A DNA stretch of 64,000 nt from Cryptomeria japonica. Lineage: Eukaryota > Streptophyta > Pinopsida > Cupressales > Cupressaceae. The stretch lies in assembly GCF_030272615.1 (NCBI RefSeq), contig NC_081414.1, positions 824,119,396 through 824,183,395 of the forward strand. Reading direction: 5' to 3'. The notes beneath the pieces are model-generated. The model searched no databases and was not told where the DNA came from. It saw nothing but the letters and a program-made list of their open reading frames with translations. Shown here in pieces: positions 22,662 to 33,149 of this stretch (positions within the stretch are counted from its first letter, which is position 1; each line of letters begins with the position of its first letter). Position numbers and translations under genes: made by a program.

Positions 22662-25302
22662 CTCTGGTGAGAAGACATGTTTGATTACACAGATTGATGA
22701 GAGTTGGCTATAGCATAAAATGTTGTGTCATTTGAATTTTGATTGCATTGTGAAGATCAGTTCAACTAAGGCAGTTAGGGATATACCTAAGATTATGAAG
22801 CCCTAGATAATTCGGTATGTAAAGAATGTCAAATGGGTAAACAAGTCAAAACCTATTATAAGAGTATACAAGATAAATCAAATGATGTTCTTTATCTTAT
22901 TCGTACCGATTTGTGTGGCCCTGCTAGAGATAAAAGTTTTCAAGGTGATAGATATTTCATGCTAATCATTGATGATTATTCTAGAATGATGTGGGTTACT
23001 TTTCTAAAAGAAAAATTTGAAGCATTTGAAAAGTTTAAAATCTTTAAGGCTAAATTGGAAACTGAGATAGGATTGAAGATTAAATGTTTGACATCAAATC
23101 ATGGTGGAGAATTCACATTCGGTGAGTTTAATAACTTTTGTGAGAAGCATGGTATAAGAAGAAAATTTTCTGCTCCTCGAACACCTCAACAGAATGGAGT
23201 TGTGGAAAGGAAGAACATAACTATCTTGGATGCTACTAGAACAATGATGATGGAAGCTAGTCTACCTCATATCTACTGGAGAGAAGCAATGAGCACAATG
23301 GTTTACACATTCAACAGAGCACATAGAAAAAGGAGAAACCGGTAAGACACCTTATGAGATATGGTTTGGCAATACACCTATAGTTAAGTATTTCAGAATC
23401 TTTGGTAGTAAATGTTATATTAGGAGAGATGATATCATTGGAAAATTTGATCCTAGATGTGATGAAGGCATATTTCTTGGTTATTCTAATGAAAGAAAGG
23501 CATATAGATGTTATAACTAGATATCACAGAGAATTGTGGAGAGTGCTAATGTCAAAGTAGATGAACTGAACATAAGTCAAATCAGAGTTTATGAGAAGGA
23601 ACCGATTGTGGAAATGATTATATCTGAACCGATAGCACCTTTAGTGGAATAGAGTGTTGAACCAGTTACTCTGACAGTATCAGATAATTCTATAGTAACT
23701 GAAGAGCGGGGAAGAGGAACAGAGAATTAGAGGAGTCCTAGGTATGTGAGATTGAGTCATTTAGAAGATCAGATTATTGGAGATAAAAGCAATGGAGTGA
23801 TGACAAGAAGACTGGCAACTAATGAGGTATGTTTAATTTCACAAGTTGAACCGGTATCAGTAATTGATGCATGTAAAGATGAATATTGGTTGAAAGCTAT
23901 GGAAGAAGAATTAGATTAGATTGAGAAAAATAACACATGGACTTTGGTTCCCGAGCCTAAAAATAAAAATGTTATTGGAACTAAATGGATTTTTAGGAAT
24001 AAATTGAATGAGGATGGTCAAGTTATAAGGAATAAGGCTAGATTGGTTTGTAAAGGATATTCTTAGAAGGAAGGAATTGATTAAGGAGAGACTTTTGCAC
24101 CTGTAGCTAGGATTGAAGCTGTAAGATTATTTCTTGCCTATGCTGCTTAAAATAACTACAAGGTTTATTAGATGAATGTTAAATGTGCATTTTTGAATGG
24201 GGATCTTGATGAGGAAGTTTATTTTGAGCAACCTAATGGTTTTTCACTATCAGATGATACAAACATGGTTTGCAGGTTAAGGAAGGCTTTATATGGATTG
24301 AAACAAGCACCTAGAGCTCAGTATGCAAGGTTGGATAAATATATTTTGAATCTTGGTTTTACTAAGGGCACTGACAGTAATTTATATTATAAGATCACTG
24401 ATTATGATATACTGATTATTGAAGTATTTGTTGATGAAATTATTTTTAGAGGCGAAGATAAGTTATGCATAGAATTTTCTAAGAATATGGAGAAAGAATT
24501 TGAGATGTCTATGATTGGTGAGATGAAATTTTTCTTAGGTTTGCAGATTACTCAGACTGACAAAGGTATTATTATCCATCAAACTAAGTATGCTAAAGAA
24601 TTGTTGAAGAAATTTGGTATGGGAGATTCTAAACTGGCAAGTACTCCTATGATTACAAGTGAGAAATTGACAAGAAAATATGTTTCTGCACTAGTAAATC
24701 CTACAAGATAAAAATCTATGATTGGAGGTTTTCTTTATTTGAATTAGACTAGGATTGACATTATGAATGTTGTTTGTATTGTTTCAAGATTTTAGAGTGA
24801 TCCTAGAGAAAATCATGAGATTGCAGTGAAAAAGATTTTTAGATACTTGCAAGGTACATCAGAATATGGTTTGTGGTACCCTAAGGATGACAACTTTACT
24901 TTATGTGCATATACAGATGTTGATTGGGTTGGAGATGTTGATGACCAGAAAAGTATTTCTGGTGGAGCTTTCTTTCTTGGAAAGAAGTTGGTTTCATGGA
25001 TCAGCAAGAAATAGTATGTTGCTACTGCTACTAACTGCACACGAGTTTTATGGATGAAGCAAATGTTGAAGGATATAAATGTGGATTGTGATGCACTAGT
25101 AGTTATTCACTATGATAACTCTGCTGCTATTGATATATCAAAGAATCCAATATTTCATTCTAAGACAAAGCACATATCTATCAAGTACTACTTTTTGAAG
25201 GAAAAGGTTGAAGCAAATGAAGTTAGATTGGTTTATGTGCACACTAAAGTGCAAATTGCAGATATTTTCACTAAACCTTTGCTCAAGGAATCATTTGAGT
25301 AA
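22662..25302 (+). pseudogene. Copia-2 integrase, reverse transcriptase and RNase H
   Basis: Resumes the protein cut at 12437: CLITQIDESW, then the integrase zinc domain (WHKMLCH ... VCKECQMGK) and core (IRTDLCGP, SNHGGEF, NGVVERKN). The second catalytic Asp is Asn. A frame change near 23335 precedes GKTPYEIWFG. RT follows ([41 protein letters not shown]) with active site FVDEIIFRG; the second Asp of VDD is Glu, which should abolish activity. RNase H reads YTDVDWVGD and DNSAAIDISKNP, ending in TKPLLKESFE. There are many stops, mostly TAG at positions where Gln is usual (for example before YVATATNC). Confidence 0.93.
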
Positions 25303-25714
25303 GTGACAGATATATTGGGGGTTTCTGCCCCTCTGGTATAGACTTGATTGATGCGGTTTGGTATCAGTCCAGTATGCATTATCAGAGATACTTATCATTC
25401 TGGCATTGATGTGGGGATGCTACTGCTTAGGGGGAGTAGTTAGCTTTGTGATTAAGTGGTTTATGTTTTTTTCTTTGATATTTTTGTCAGATTTCTGGCA
25501 TTGATGTCAAAGGGGGAGTGATATTGATGTGAAAAAAGAAATGTAAAAGGGAAAGATTCAGAGCTTTACAGAGATATTATTCACAGGGGGAGTTTGGTCT
25601 TTGTTTCAGAACCTCATTGCTACATCTGTATGTGGAAGATTGTTGGTTTTGGCATTTCTTGGTACTTAGATGTTTTTCACATCTAGTGTTGCCATCAATA
25701 CCAAAAGATGAGAT
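25303..25714 (+). other. Copia-2 3' internal region with repeated GGGGGAG tracts
   Basis: Holds AGGGGGAGTAG (about 25430), AAGGGGGAGTG (about 25509) and CAGGGGGAGTTTGG (about 25585), each near GGCATTGATGT- or CATTG-like words. The tract directly at the LTR (CCAAAAGATGAGAT, about 25701-25714) is eroded. No gene. Confidence 0.6.
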
Positions 25715-25779
25715 TGTTGGTCTTTTGGTGGAATTGATTATGTGTTGCATTGATGTTTTGTCATTGATGCCAACACTAG
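25715..25779 (+). repeat. Truncated Copia-2 3' LTR
   Basis: 65 bp matching 9676-9740 (GGTGGAATTGATTATGTG..., CCAACACTAG), then an abrupt change to unrelated sequence. Confidence 0.88.
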
Positions 25780-26689
25780 CAATTGTAATATTGAATATAT
25801 TTAGTTTGATTTTTCTATTTATTTTCAAATTTTTAGTGAAGATGGAGTTTTCAATAATTGTGAAGGTATGACTATCATATGCACATTTGTTCTTAAGGTA
25901 ACATTAGTAGTGTATATATGCAAATTTATTTGGTGAAGAGAGTTTTGGTCAATTTTATATTTATTGGAGGAACATAGCCCACCATCTATATAGTGAGTTA
26001 TACGTTGTCAAATTTGTAGCTTCGAGCTTCATTTTCTTTCACATTAATTTCTTGTAAGTTTGGAGTCTAATGTGATTGCATGTAGAAGCATCTCATTGAC
26101 TTGGGTGCTTCCGTAGTTTTCTAGGTTATCTTAGGGTATATATATGCCTCTCTAAGACTACACTACAATCATTTTATTGTATATTTAATTAGTTTACCTT
26201 TATAAGATTGTAGAAATTTTTCAAAGTATTTTAGGAAATATAATCAATAAAGTATACTAATTATGTGGTTCATCTTATAAATTTGTAAACAACATGGTAA
26301 AAATATATTTTTTCCTTTTGTTTTAAGTTAAAAAAAAATGTGTCATATATTTCAAGTTGTCGTTTCAAATATAATCAAATAAGTTCAATTATAGATCCTT
26401 TTTGAAATCATAGACTAGAACATATAATATTATAATCAGATAAGATAATAAAAATTTATATTTAATAATAGACTTATATCATTAAATATCTATATAATAA
26501 AGAAAAATTATATTATAATATTTTATAAATATATTTAAATTAATTATTATGTTCACCTTATAGAAAATTCATAAAGATTTTGAAAATCTATTCTATAAAT
26601 TCTATTAGGAAGTGCTTCAATTTAGGAGGCATAGAGTGCTCCCCATCTATATAAATCTCTTCTCCTTTTGCCTCCTATTCTTGATCTTA

Positions 26690-26955
26690 TTTAGTAATGT
26701 CACTTTTGCATTTTACTCCGAATAGTTCTATATATACTCGTAATCAATTTTGGTCTTATTTATTTAGTTAAGTGACTTTTACATTTTGCCAAGAATAATT
26801 CTTATTCTTGATCTTATAGTAATGTGAATTTTGCATTTTACCACAAATGGTTCTATACAGACTTGTAATCCATTTTGGTTTTATTTAATAATGTGATTTT
26901 TACATTTTGCAGCAATGATTCCATGTAAACGTGTAAACCATTTTTATTATTTGGA
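26690..26955. repeat. Degenerate tandem repeat, unit about 70 bp, about four copies
   Basis: Recurring words TAATGTGA(A/T)TTTTGCATTTT, GGTTCTATA and ACTTGTAATCCATTTTGG in the same order. Copies start near 26695, 26765, 26819 and 26889 and are strongly diverged. Confidence 0.6.
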
Positions 26956-27524
26956 CATTATTAAGCTTCAAATAAAAGTAAAGGTACTTGTCTTTGTTGT
27001 GTGTTTTTCTCATTTCCTGTTGACAAGTTATGCCAGATGGAGATTGGATTTGGTGTTTTTTAACGATATGTGTTTTTCAAGCAGACGGTCTATTGACGTA
27101 GGAAACTGCGTGGAAAAAAGGCTGACAACGTACTTTTCACATACAGCGAGCAAGGAAGAAAATCAACGGACGAAAGTATTTCAATCGTCAATGAAGTGAA
27201 TTTTGAACCATCGATATTAAAAATCAGCCCATCCATTTCAAATAGAAGACGCGTTCGGCCTGAAAAAAGATTTAACTTGTAAATATAATCAAACTGCCTG
27301 AAATTAAGAAAAGTAAATGTGACGTGTGCCCTGGGGCTCTGTTTTACGTGTACAAATAAAACTCCAGATAATCCTTTTCTCATCAACTCATTTATGTCAC
27401 TTATACACGTCATATTTATATTATATCAGTTGCACAGTATATATTACATCAATGTTGACCATCAACTGATTAGTCAATAGCATGCAACTTATTTTCTTTT
27501 TTTGTTTTTTATCATTCATTTATT

Positions 27525-27760
27525 AATCCAAAACCTTCATAAAAAAACTCAATATATCATATTATCCATATTATCATTCTGATCATAGATAAATGAATGT
27601 AATCCAAAACCTTGATGTAAAAACTCAATATACTATATTATCCATATTATCATTCTGATCATAGATCAAGAAATGTAATCCAAAACCTTGATACAAAAAA
27701 CTCAATATATCATATTATCCATATTATCATTCAGATCAATGAATGTAATCCAAAGCCTAG
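27525..27760. repeat. 76-bp tandem repeat just beyond the gene's stop codon
   Basis: AATCCAAAACCTT recurs at 27525, 27601, 27677 and, in shortened form, 27747. Each copy is followed by AACTCAATATA and CCATATTATCATTC. Similarity between copies is high. It starts about 50 bp downstream of the stop at 27809, so it may lie in the 3' untranslated region. Confidence 0.85.
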
Positions 27761-27808
27761 ATGGAAAAAACCTTGATACAGTGAACCAAACCAAACCAAA
27801 CCAGCAAT

Positions 27809-28639
27809 TTATGGCTTGTTGTTGTGAGCACCAACAAGTTTGGTTATGGCATTGATGGCAACGAGAACATAAACCATGATTCCCAAAAACACAACTAAGA
27901 GGAAGACAGATCGCTGACCCGAGTAACCGGCAGTTTGTTGGTTATTTCGGTTTCCAGACGATTTCAGTTGCTCTTCCTTTCTCATTTTGAGATATATATT
28001 ATAAAAGAGGACTCCCAAAATTGAAGAAAAAATTATCAAGCAGAGAATTATAATCAACAAGTGGGTGAGACTGAGGCTCTTCCAATGACTGAAATAGAGC
28101 CCAAAAAATGTAAGAGATGTAGAAAAGAGTGTTAATGCAAAAGTGACAATTTTCCACTTTTCGTCTACAACCTCTTTTATGGCTTCTTGACCACGTCGTG
28201 CTTCCGCATCGCCGCCAGTATTGTTACTCGTCCCCTCCTGCTGACAATGTCCTCCATCTGGTGATCGAGTCCCAGCGTCTCCTATCTGCACATCCCGGCC
28301 TTCCATAGGTTCCATAGCTGGAGAGGCACCTCCGCAGTAGTTAAAAATACTGACGACAAAAAGCAGCAACCTGCGCATATCGATCAGAACACACATACAT
28401 GAAGGAAAGCAGAACCCTGCGCATATCGATCAGAGCGCACATACATGATGGAAACCGTAAAATCTAAAATTTGAAAGACAAGAGAAGGAAAATGCATACC
28501 TTTCACAGAGATGTGGGCGTGCAGTACGTCTTGGCCGTTCAGTAGCAGGACGCTCTTGGTTTGGTCCTTCTTGAGGACCAGATTGCTGCGGACCACCTCC
28601 TTCTTCGATATCGCCGCCATTGTTGCTAACTGCTTCCAT
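27809..28639 (-). CDS. Predicted 233-aa protein with three membrane segments, two exons
   Basis: Exon 1 is 28500-28639 (ATG at 28639, MEAVSNNGGDIEEGGG) and ends at an AAAG/GTATGC donor. Exon 2 is 27809-28370, entered at a GATATGCGCAG acceptor, ending AHNNKP and TAA. The join keeps the frame through an Arg codon. The first 120 residues are polar and rich in Gly, Glu and Gln, apart from a short hydrophobic run LLLFVVSIF at about 48-56. Membrane segments follow at about 121-141 (VTFALTLFSTSLTFFGLYF), 150-172 (LLIIILCLIIFSSILGVLF) and 201-222 (SVFLLVVFLGIMVYVLVAI), with a basic loop before the third. I do not recognise the family. It is the only multi-exon, stop-free gene in the window outside mobile elements. 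The alternative is a young pseudogene fragment. Confidence 0.65.
28373..28462 (-). repeat. 46-bp tandem duplication containing the splice acceptor
   Basis: GCGCATATCGATCAGA...CACATACATGA occurs at 28373 and again 46 bp further on at 28419. Read on the minus strand, each copy supplies a CGATATGCGCAG acceptor. Only the copy next to exon 2 (28371) continues the frame directly; using the other would add about 46 bases and shift it. Confidence 0.85.
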
Positions 28640-28792
28640 AGCTTCGAGAGATGTGAGCAATTTGTTTCTCGGGTGAGTCTCAGACAGTCCATTTAGTACG
28701 GAAAACAAACAAAGACGTGGTGATAAAGTAAAAAGTATTTTGGCGGCGAATAAAGTAAACTACTTAAACTACTTTATTCTAAATGTCAAAAG

Positions 28793-29036
28793 ACAATGAG
28801 AATCTATGAATGTTCTTGTTCTATTTTTCAATGATTTTTCAAATATTAAATTCTGGTATAGGTTTGGTGTGTATTATCACAATTTTTTTTTTTGACAAAT
28901 TCCTTAAAATTTAATGGGAATGTATGAATGTTCTTGTTCTATTTTTCAATGATTCTTCAAATATTAAATTCTGGTATAGGTTTGGTGTGTATTATCACAA
29001 TTTTTTTTTGACAAATTCCTTAAAACTTATTTGCAG
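28793..29036. repeat. 118-bp tandem duplication upstream of the gene
   Basis: TGTTCTTGTTCTATTTTTCA...GACAAATTCCTTAAAA occurs at about 28811 and again at 28929, nearly identical except for T-run length. It lies 150-400 bp upstream of the start codon of the minus-strand gene. Confidence 0.85.
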
Positions 29037-31200
29037 TACACTTTGTAAATTCTGAATTTGCAATTTTTTAAAGATTTGATTATTTTTTTATTTTTCAATT
29101 AATTTGTACTATTAGTTCATAACTTGAAATATTAATTTATTTTGTTTGTTTAATAACTTTTTTGTTTCTACATTTTTTGAAAACCAAATTATATGACATC
29201 AATATAACAAAAAAATTTCAAGAAAAAATTCAAAAAATGACAAGTCTATGTCAAATTTTGGTGTCATTTCCCAAGAAGGTTAAAAAAAACTTGTATTTAT
29301 ATCAAAATATGATGGTTCTACAAGTGAAGGTATGGTCTTGAAACAAACATTTTTAAACAATGGTTTTTATAAATCTCTTTGGAAAGTCAATTTCTATCGT
29401 TTGGGTATTAAAATAAATCAAATATTTAGAAACTAGACTCCAATACTACATTTCATATTAGTGACCTTTTTCAAAATTAAATATCTAAGTGCTTCAAATT
29501 TTTAGGTCAAATGTAGCAAATTGTGAAAATCAAAGAAAATGGTTTCACATTTTGACTAAAAAGTGGACTCAATTTCTTGCACCAACCCATTTACAAATTT
29601 GGAATTTCTCCTAAAAGAAACACCTTCACTTGAATATCTCCAATTTATATACCTTAAATTGATAAATGAGAAAACAAATTGCTTTATATATGGGAATCTA
29701 GGTTTAATGTGATAAATGACTGACATAGTTTAATTATTTTTTTGCATGAAGATAGATTTGAATAGGATAGGCACTGGATTTGAATAGCATAGGACCTACA
29801 TATTATCCTTCAACCCAACTTTTTATCGATAATTTCAACCCAACTTTTTAGGATTGAGAGATAATAGGATTCTAATGTTGAAAATATATTTTTATAAAAA
29901 ATTATAATGTTTAGATGAAGGTAAAGTGTTGTGAGATTTCAAATAGGGGTTGGATTTATAATAAATTGGGATCATTAAAAGATAAATGACACACCTAAAA
30001 TTAAGGGTCTAAGTGAGAGTGTGATGAGGTTCAATCACTCTAGGGGCTTGTAGTCTTTTGGAAACTAAAAGGGATTTCTTTTGAAAAAGTGGTAGATTGG
30101 ACAGGGGCCAACTATTCTGGCTCCAAAAATGTCAAATCATATATCATGTTATTGACAACTTGAAAAATCATAGCGATTATTTGCAAAATCAACAATGTAT
30201 AACATGCTACTAATTTAGATGTTATGCACACCATACTGCGATTTTGAAACCGAATAGCTCCAAGTTTTTGTGACCTTTCATTTCCTCACCGGTCAGTTCT
30301 GTTTCCCAATGGTTCGACAATTATTTTCTCCATGAAAACTATTGCGTTTCCATGGTTCGACAATAATTGTACACGTAAACAAGTGTTATTAGTCCCAAAA
30401 TTATCAACCGAACTAGATAATGAAGCAGATAATCATAATCAACAAATTGGTGATACGGGGGTCACTGACGCTCTGCCAATGAGTGAAATAGTGATGTTAT
30501 TGGAAAGGACAGTGAACAGAGAAAAGAAAATAATGGGAAGGGTAGTGAACAGATAAAAGAGAATAATGGGAAAAGAGTCGGTAGCAAAGAAAAGATATAA
30601 GAGAAAGGACTAATAACGTTGGGCACTACTGCCGCTGGCAAGTCGGCGGATGAGGTTTGAGCAGACTGTTGGGCAGCGAGCATCGAAGCACGCCTGCCCT
30701 GAAAGCCCGTGCAAGAGCCAAACGGCAGCAGCGGAAAACACTTAAAAGAAAATAATTACTCATATATTTTTTTGATGTAATATTTTTCTCAACATTTTTT
30801 AATTGATAGAATAAATGATAGATAAGTTATGGTATATTAATTTGAATAGAAGATAGATAATAGTTTGAAAAGTTGCATGTATTATTTATTTATTGATTTT
30901 TAATAGGTACAAATATGATTAAATTGATTTAGAGTTGGACCTTTATAATATAGTTATAGTAATTAGTTGAAGAGGTGTAATTATTCTATCATAAAGTGAA
31001 AGTATAGTTGATATTAACCATAAGTAAATTTTTACTTGGTTAAAAAATATTATGTTTATTTGATACAGTATTTAAAACATTATATTATAAATATATAATA
31101 TTAATTAAATTTTAAATAATTTATATTTTCAGATAGAAAATTATGTGATTGGGTCATGTGATATTTTATTAAAAAAATACATTTTTTTCGTGTACTAATA
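29037..31200. other. AT-rich stretch, mostly empty
   Basis: No supported gene. A GC-richer island at about 30600-30740 could encode, on the minus strand, GFQGRRASMLAAQQSAQTSS; it may be an old exon or transferred fragment, but nothing confirms it. A short LINE fragment lies at 30020-30110. Confidence 0.5.
30020..30110 (+). repeat. Short fragment of LINE endonuclease region
   Basis: CAATCACTCTAGGGGCTTGT...GGGATTTCTTTTG...GTGGTAGAT parallels 33328-33400 of the LINE. No other LINE parts adjoin it. Confidence 0.65.
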
Positions 31201-31899
31201 TTCTCTTCAATAATATAAGGGGGTGAAAATGTGTGAGCCTATGAAAGGCAAACCCTTATGGAAATCACAACAATTTTTCAAAATTTCCCAAGTTTGCCTG
31301 GGGGCAAACAAGATTCCACTAGGAACAAAGTAACTTGGAGAGGTTGCTTGGCCAAGAGAATAGAAATGGCAGAAAAGAATACAGGTTTTTGGAAGCTATA
31401 ACCATGAAAATTCATTGCCTGTTATCACAAACATTGGAAGGGTCTCTACAGGCAAGAGACTAGAAGAGATCTTCATATCAGACCTCATAAGAAAGAGAAA
31501 ATCAATAAATGGAAAAAACCCTAATCCACCGAGATCTTATTTCACACACTAGCACTATGAAAAGAAAGACAAACAAGAGGGAGAAGGGATCAATAAGAGA
31601 AATGATTGGTACACACCAACAAAGAATAACATCAAAGCCATGGTCATCTTCTCCAAAATCCTAGAACCAATTTGGGAAGGCTTCAATGATTGCGTTTTTT
31701 TTGTGAAATGGACAACAAGGGACAATCTGACAAATGGGATTGTTAATTGGCGAGCTGAATAATTTGGAGGTTGAGTAAGTGCCAAAACCCTTGCTAATGA
31801 TTATTTCCTGATCGAATGCATAAATAAATGTCTTAAAAAGAAATTATTTGGAAATTCCCTATTCTTTGATGGATATTATTTATATTGAGTGGATTGGGA

Positions 31900-33140
31900 G
31901 CCGAATTTTGATTTAGTATAACACAAACCCAAAAAAATTCTAAAATGGATTAAATTAAAATACCTACCCTCAAAATATTGGAACCTATGTGCTCTTAAAA
32001 AATGGAGAAGTATTAGGATCTCTCATTGGTATAATTTTTCTTTGGGAAATCTAGGACATAAGCTAAAATCCTAGTAGATCTAGACACATATCTACATTTC
32101 CTTGACAATCTATAAATCATCATAGAGAAAGGCAAATGGAGCTAGAAAATAGAAGTTGATTTGAGTAAGAAGGGGGGTTGATGGATCCTAGGGAAAGGCT
32201 ATATGGCGATTTGTTCAAAGACCGTTGAAAATATGAGTAGGGTGAAGGAGATAGCTCCCAACCCTTCCCCTTAGGGGGAGAACAAAGAAAAAGAGAAAAA
32301 AAATTAGACTTGTCCAAAAGACTTAGAAATGGAGGAAAGGGAATTTGCGAAAAATAGATTCACTCTTCTAGATCCAAAAAAGGTTGGAAATGCCAATACA
32401 AAGGAGGAGAGTCAAAGAGTGGACAAGAAGGCTAAAAATATTGAAACAATGGGTGTAGGAAATGAGGAAGAACTAAATTTATTAATCATGAAGCAGAAGC
32501 CCTTTAAAAATAAATAGATAGACAATTGGCATTTAAGGATCATGAATATAGATGCAATGATTTGGAGGTTTTGGGAGGAAGAGAGCATGATGGCTCTATT
32601 GTCTTAATGAATAGGGTAGAAACTTGTTTAGAGGAAGCCCCCCCACAAAGAATATAGCTTAAAGGAAGTCAATTAACTAGAGCAAGAGATCTTGAAATCA
32701 AATGTGGAAATTAGGAACCTCTAAGAAGGATCAGAAAAGGATGTTAAAACCCAGGGGGAGACCATAACCAAATTTGAATTAGAAGAGGTATGCAAACTCC
32801 TAGGGATCTCCGAAGCACTAGAACAAGAGAATGAGGAAAAATTGATGTAGAAGCAAGATCTGATCAAGAAAATTATGGATCTAGATGAGATGGATGTGGT
32901 AGATCAAGAAGCTTTATTTAGGAGATGACAAAATCCAAGAGAAGGATGAAGAAAGAGAGGCTAATAAGGGAGTGGGACTTTTTCAAACATGTTAAATAAG
33001 AACAAACTAGATTATGGTAAAATTTCAAGAAAGGGGAAGGCTGAGAAGTCCCTTTCAGAGCTAAGATCAAAATATGGAGAAGCAAGGATCAAGCTAAGAT
33101 TACATCACTTCTGAAAGTAAGGAAGGACAATACCCTTCCC
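31900..33140 (+). pseudogene. Probable LINE ORF1 remnant
   Basis: Directly upstream of the endonuclease region. It reads in pieces as WIKLKYLPSKYWNLCALKKW and later LYGDLFKDR, resembling the first ORF of plant L1 elements, which encodes an RNA-binding protein. Stops and frame breaks are frequent. The assignment rests mainly on position. The 5' end is not visible; 31200-31900 may also belong to it. Confidence 0.4.
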
Positions 33141-33149
33141 CATGGACCA

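Larger units (their letters stand above)
9676..25779 (+). mobile_element. Copia-2: Ty1/copia element split by a DNA transposon, 3' LTR truncated
   Basis: Plus-strand element with LTR at 9676-10875, PBS, gag, protease, then after the transposon at 12438-22657 integrase, RT and RNase H up to 25302. A 3' LTR starts at 25715. That LTR matches the 5' copy for only 65 bp (to CCAACACTAG), so the right end is missing and no target duplication can be checked. Coding sequence on both sides of the transposon rejoins in the gag-pre-integrase region. Many stops are TAG where copia proteins usually have Gln. Confidence 0.93.
25780..27808. other. AT-rich non-element stretch downstream of the 27809-28639 gene
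   Basis: No LTR, transposon protein or convincing gene. A minus-strand open stretch of 107 codons (27090-27413) has no motif I can interpret. It contains two tandem arrays, listed separately. Bases 27040-27260 are less AT-rich than their surroundings. Confidence 0.5.

Noticed and set aside
22248-22678. Long overlapping open frames on both strands (140 and 85 codons)
   Set aside because: They come from the GGGGGCCC motif repeats, which lack stops on either strand; the peptides are low-complexity Gly/Pro/Phe strings.
27090-27413. 107-codon minus-strand frame near the host gene
   Set aside because: No recognisable motif, no codon pattern and no link to the neighbouring exons; kept only as a remark.
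30332-30556. 74-codon plus-strand frame
   Set aside because: Short, no homology I recognise, and overlapped by an antisense frame of the same kind.
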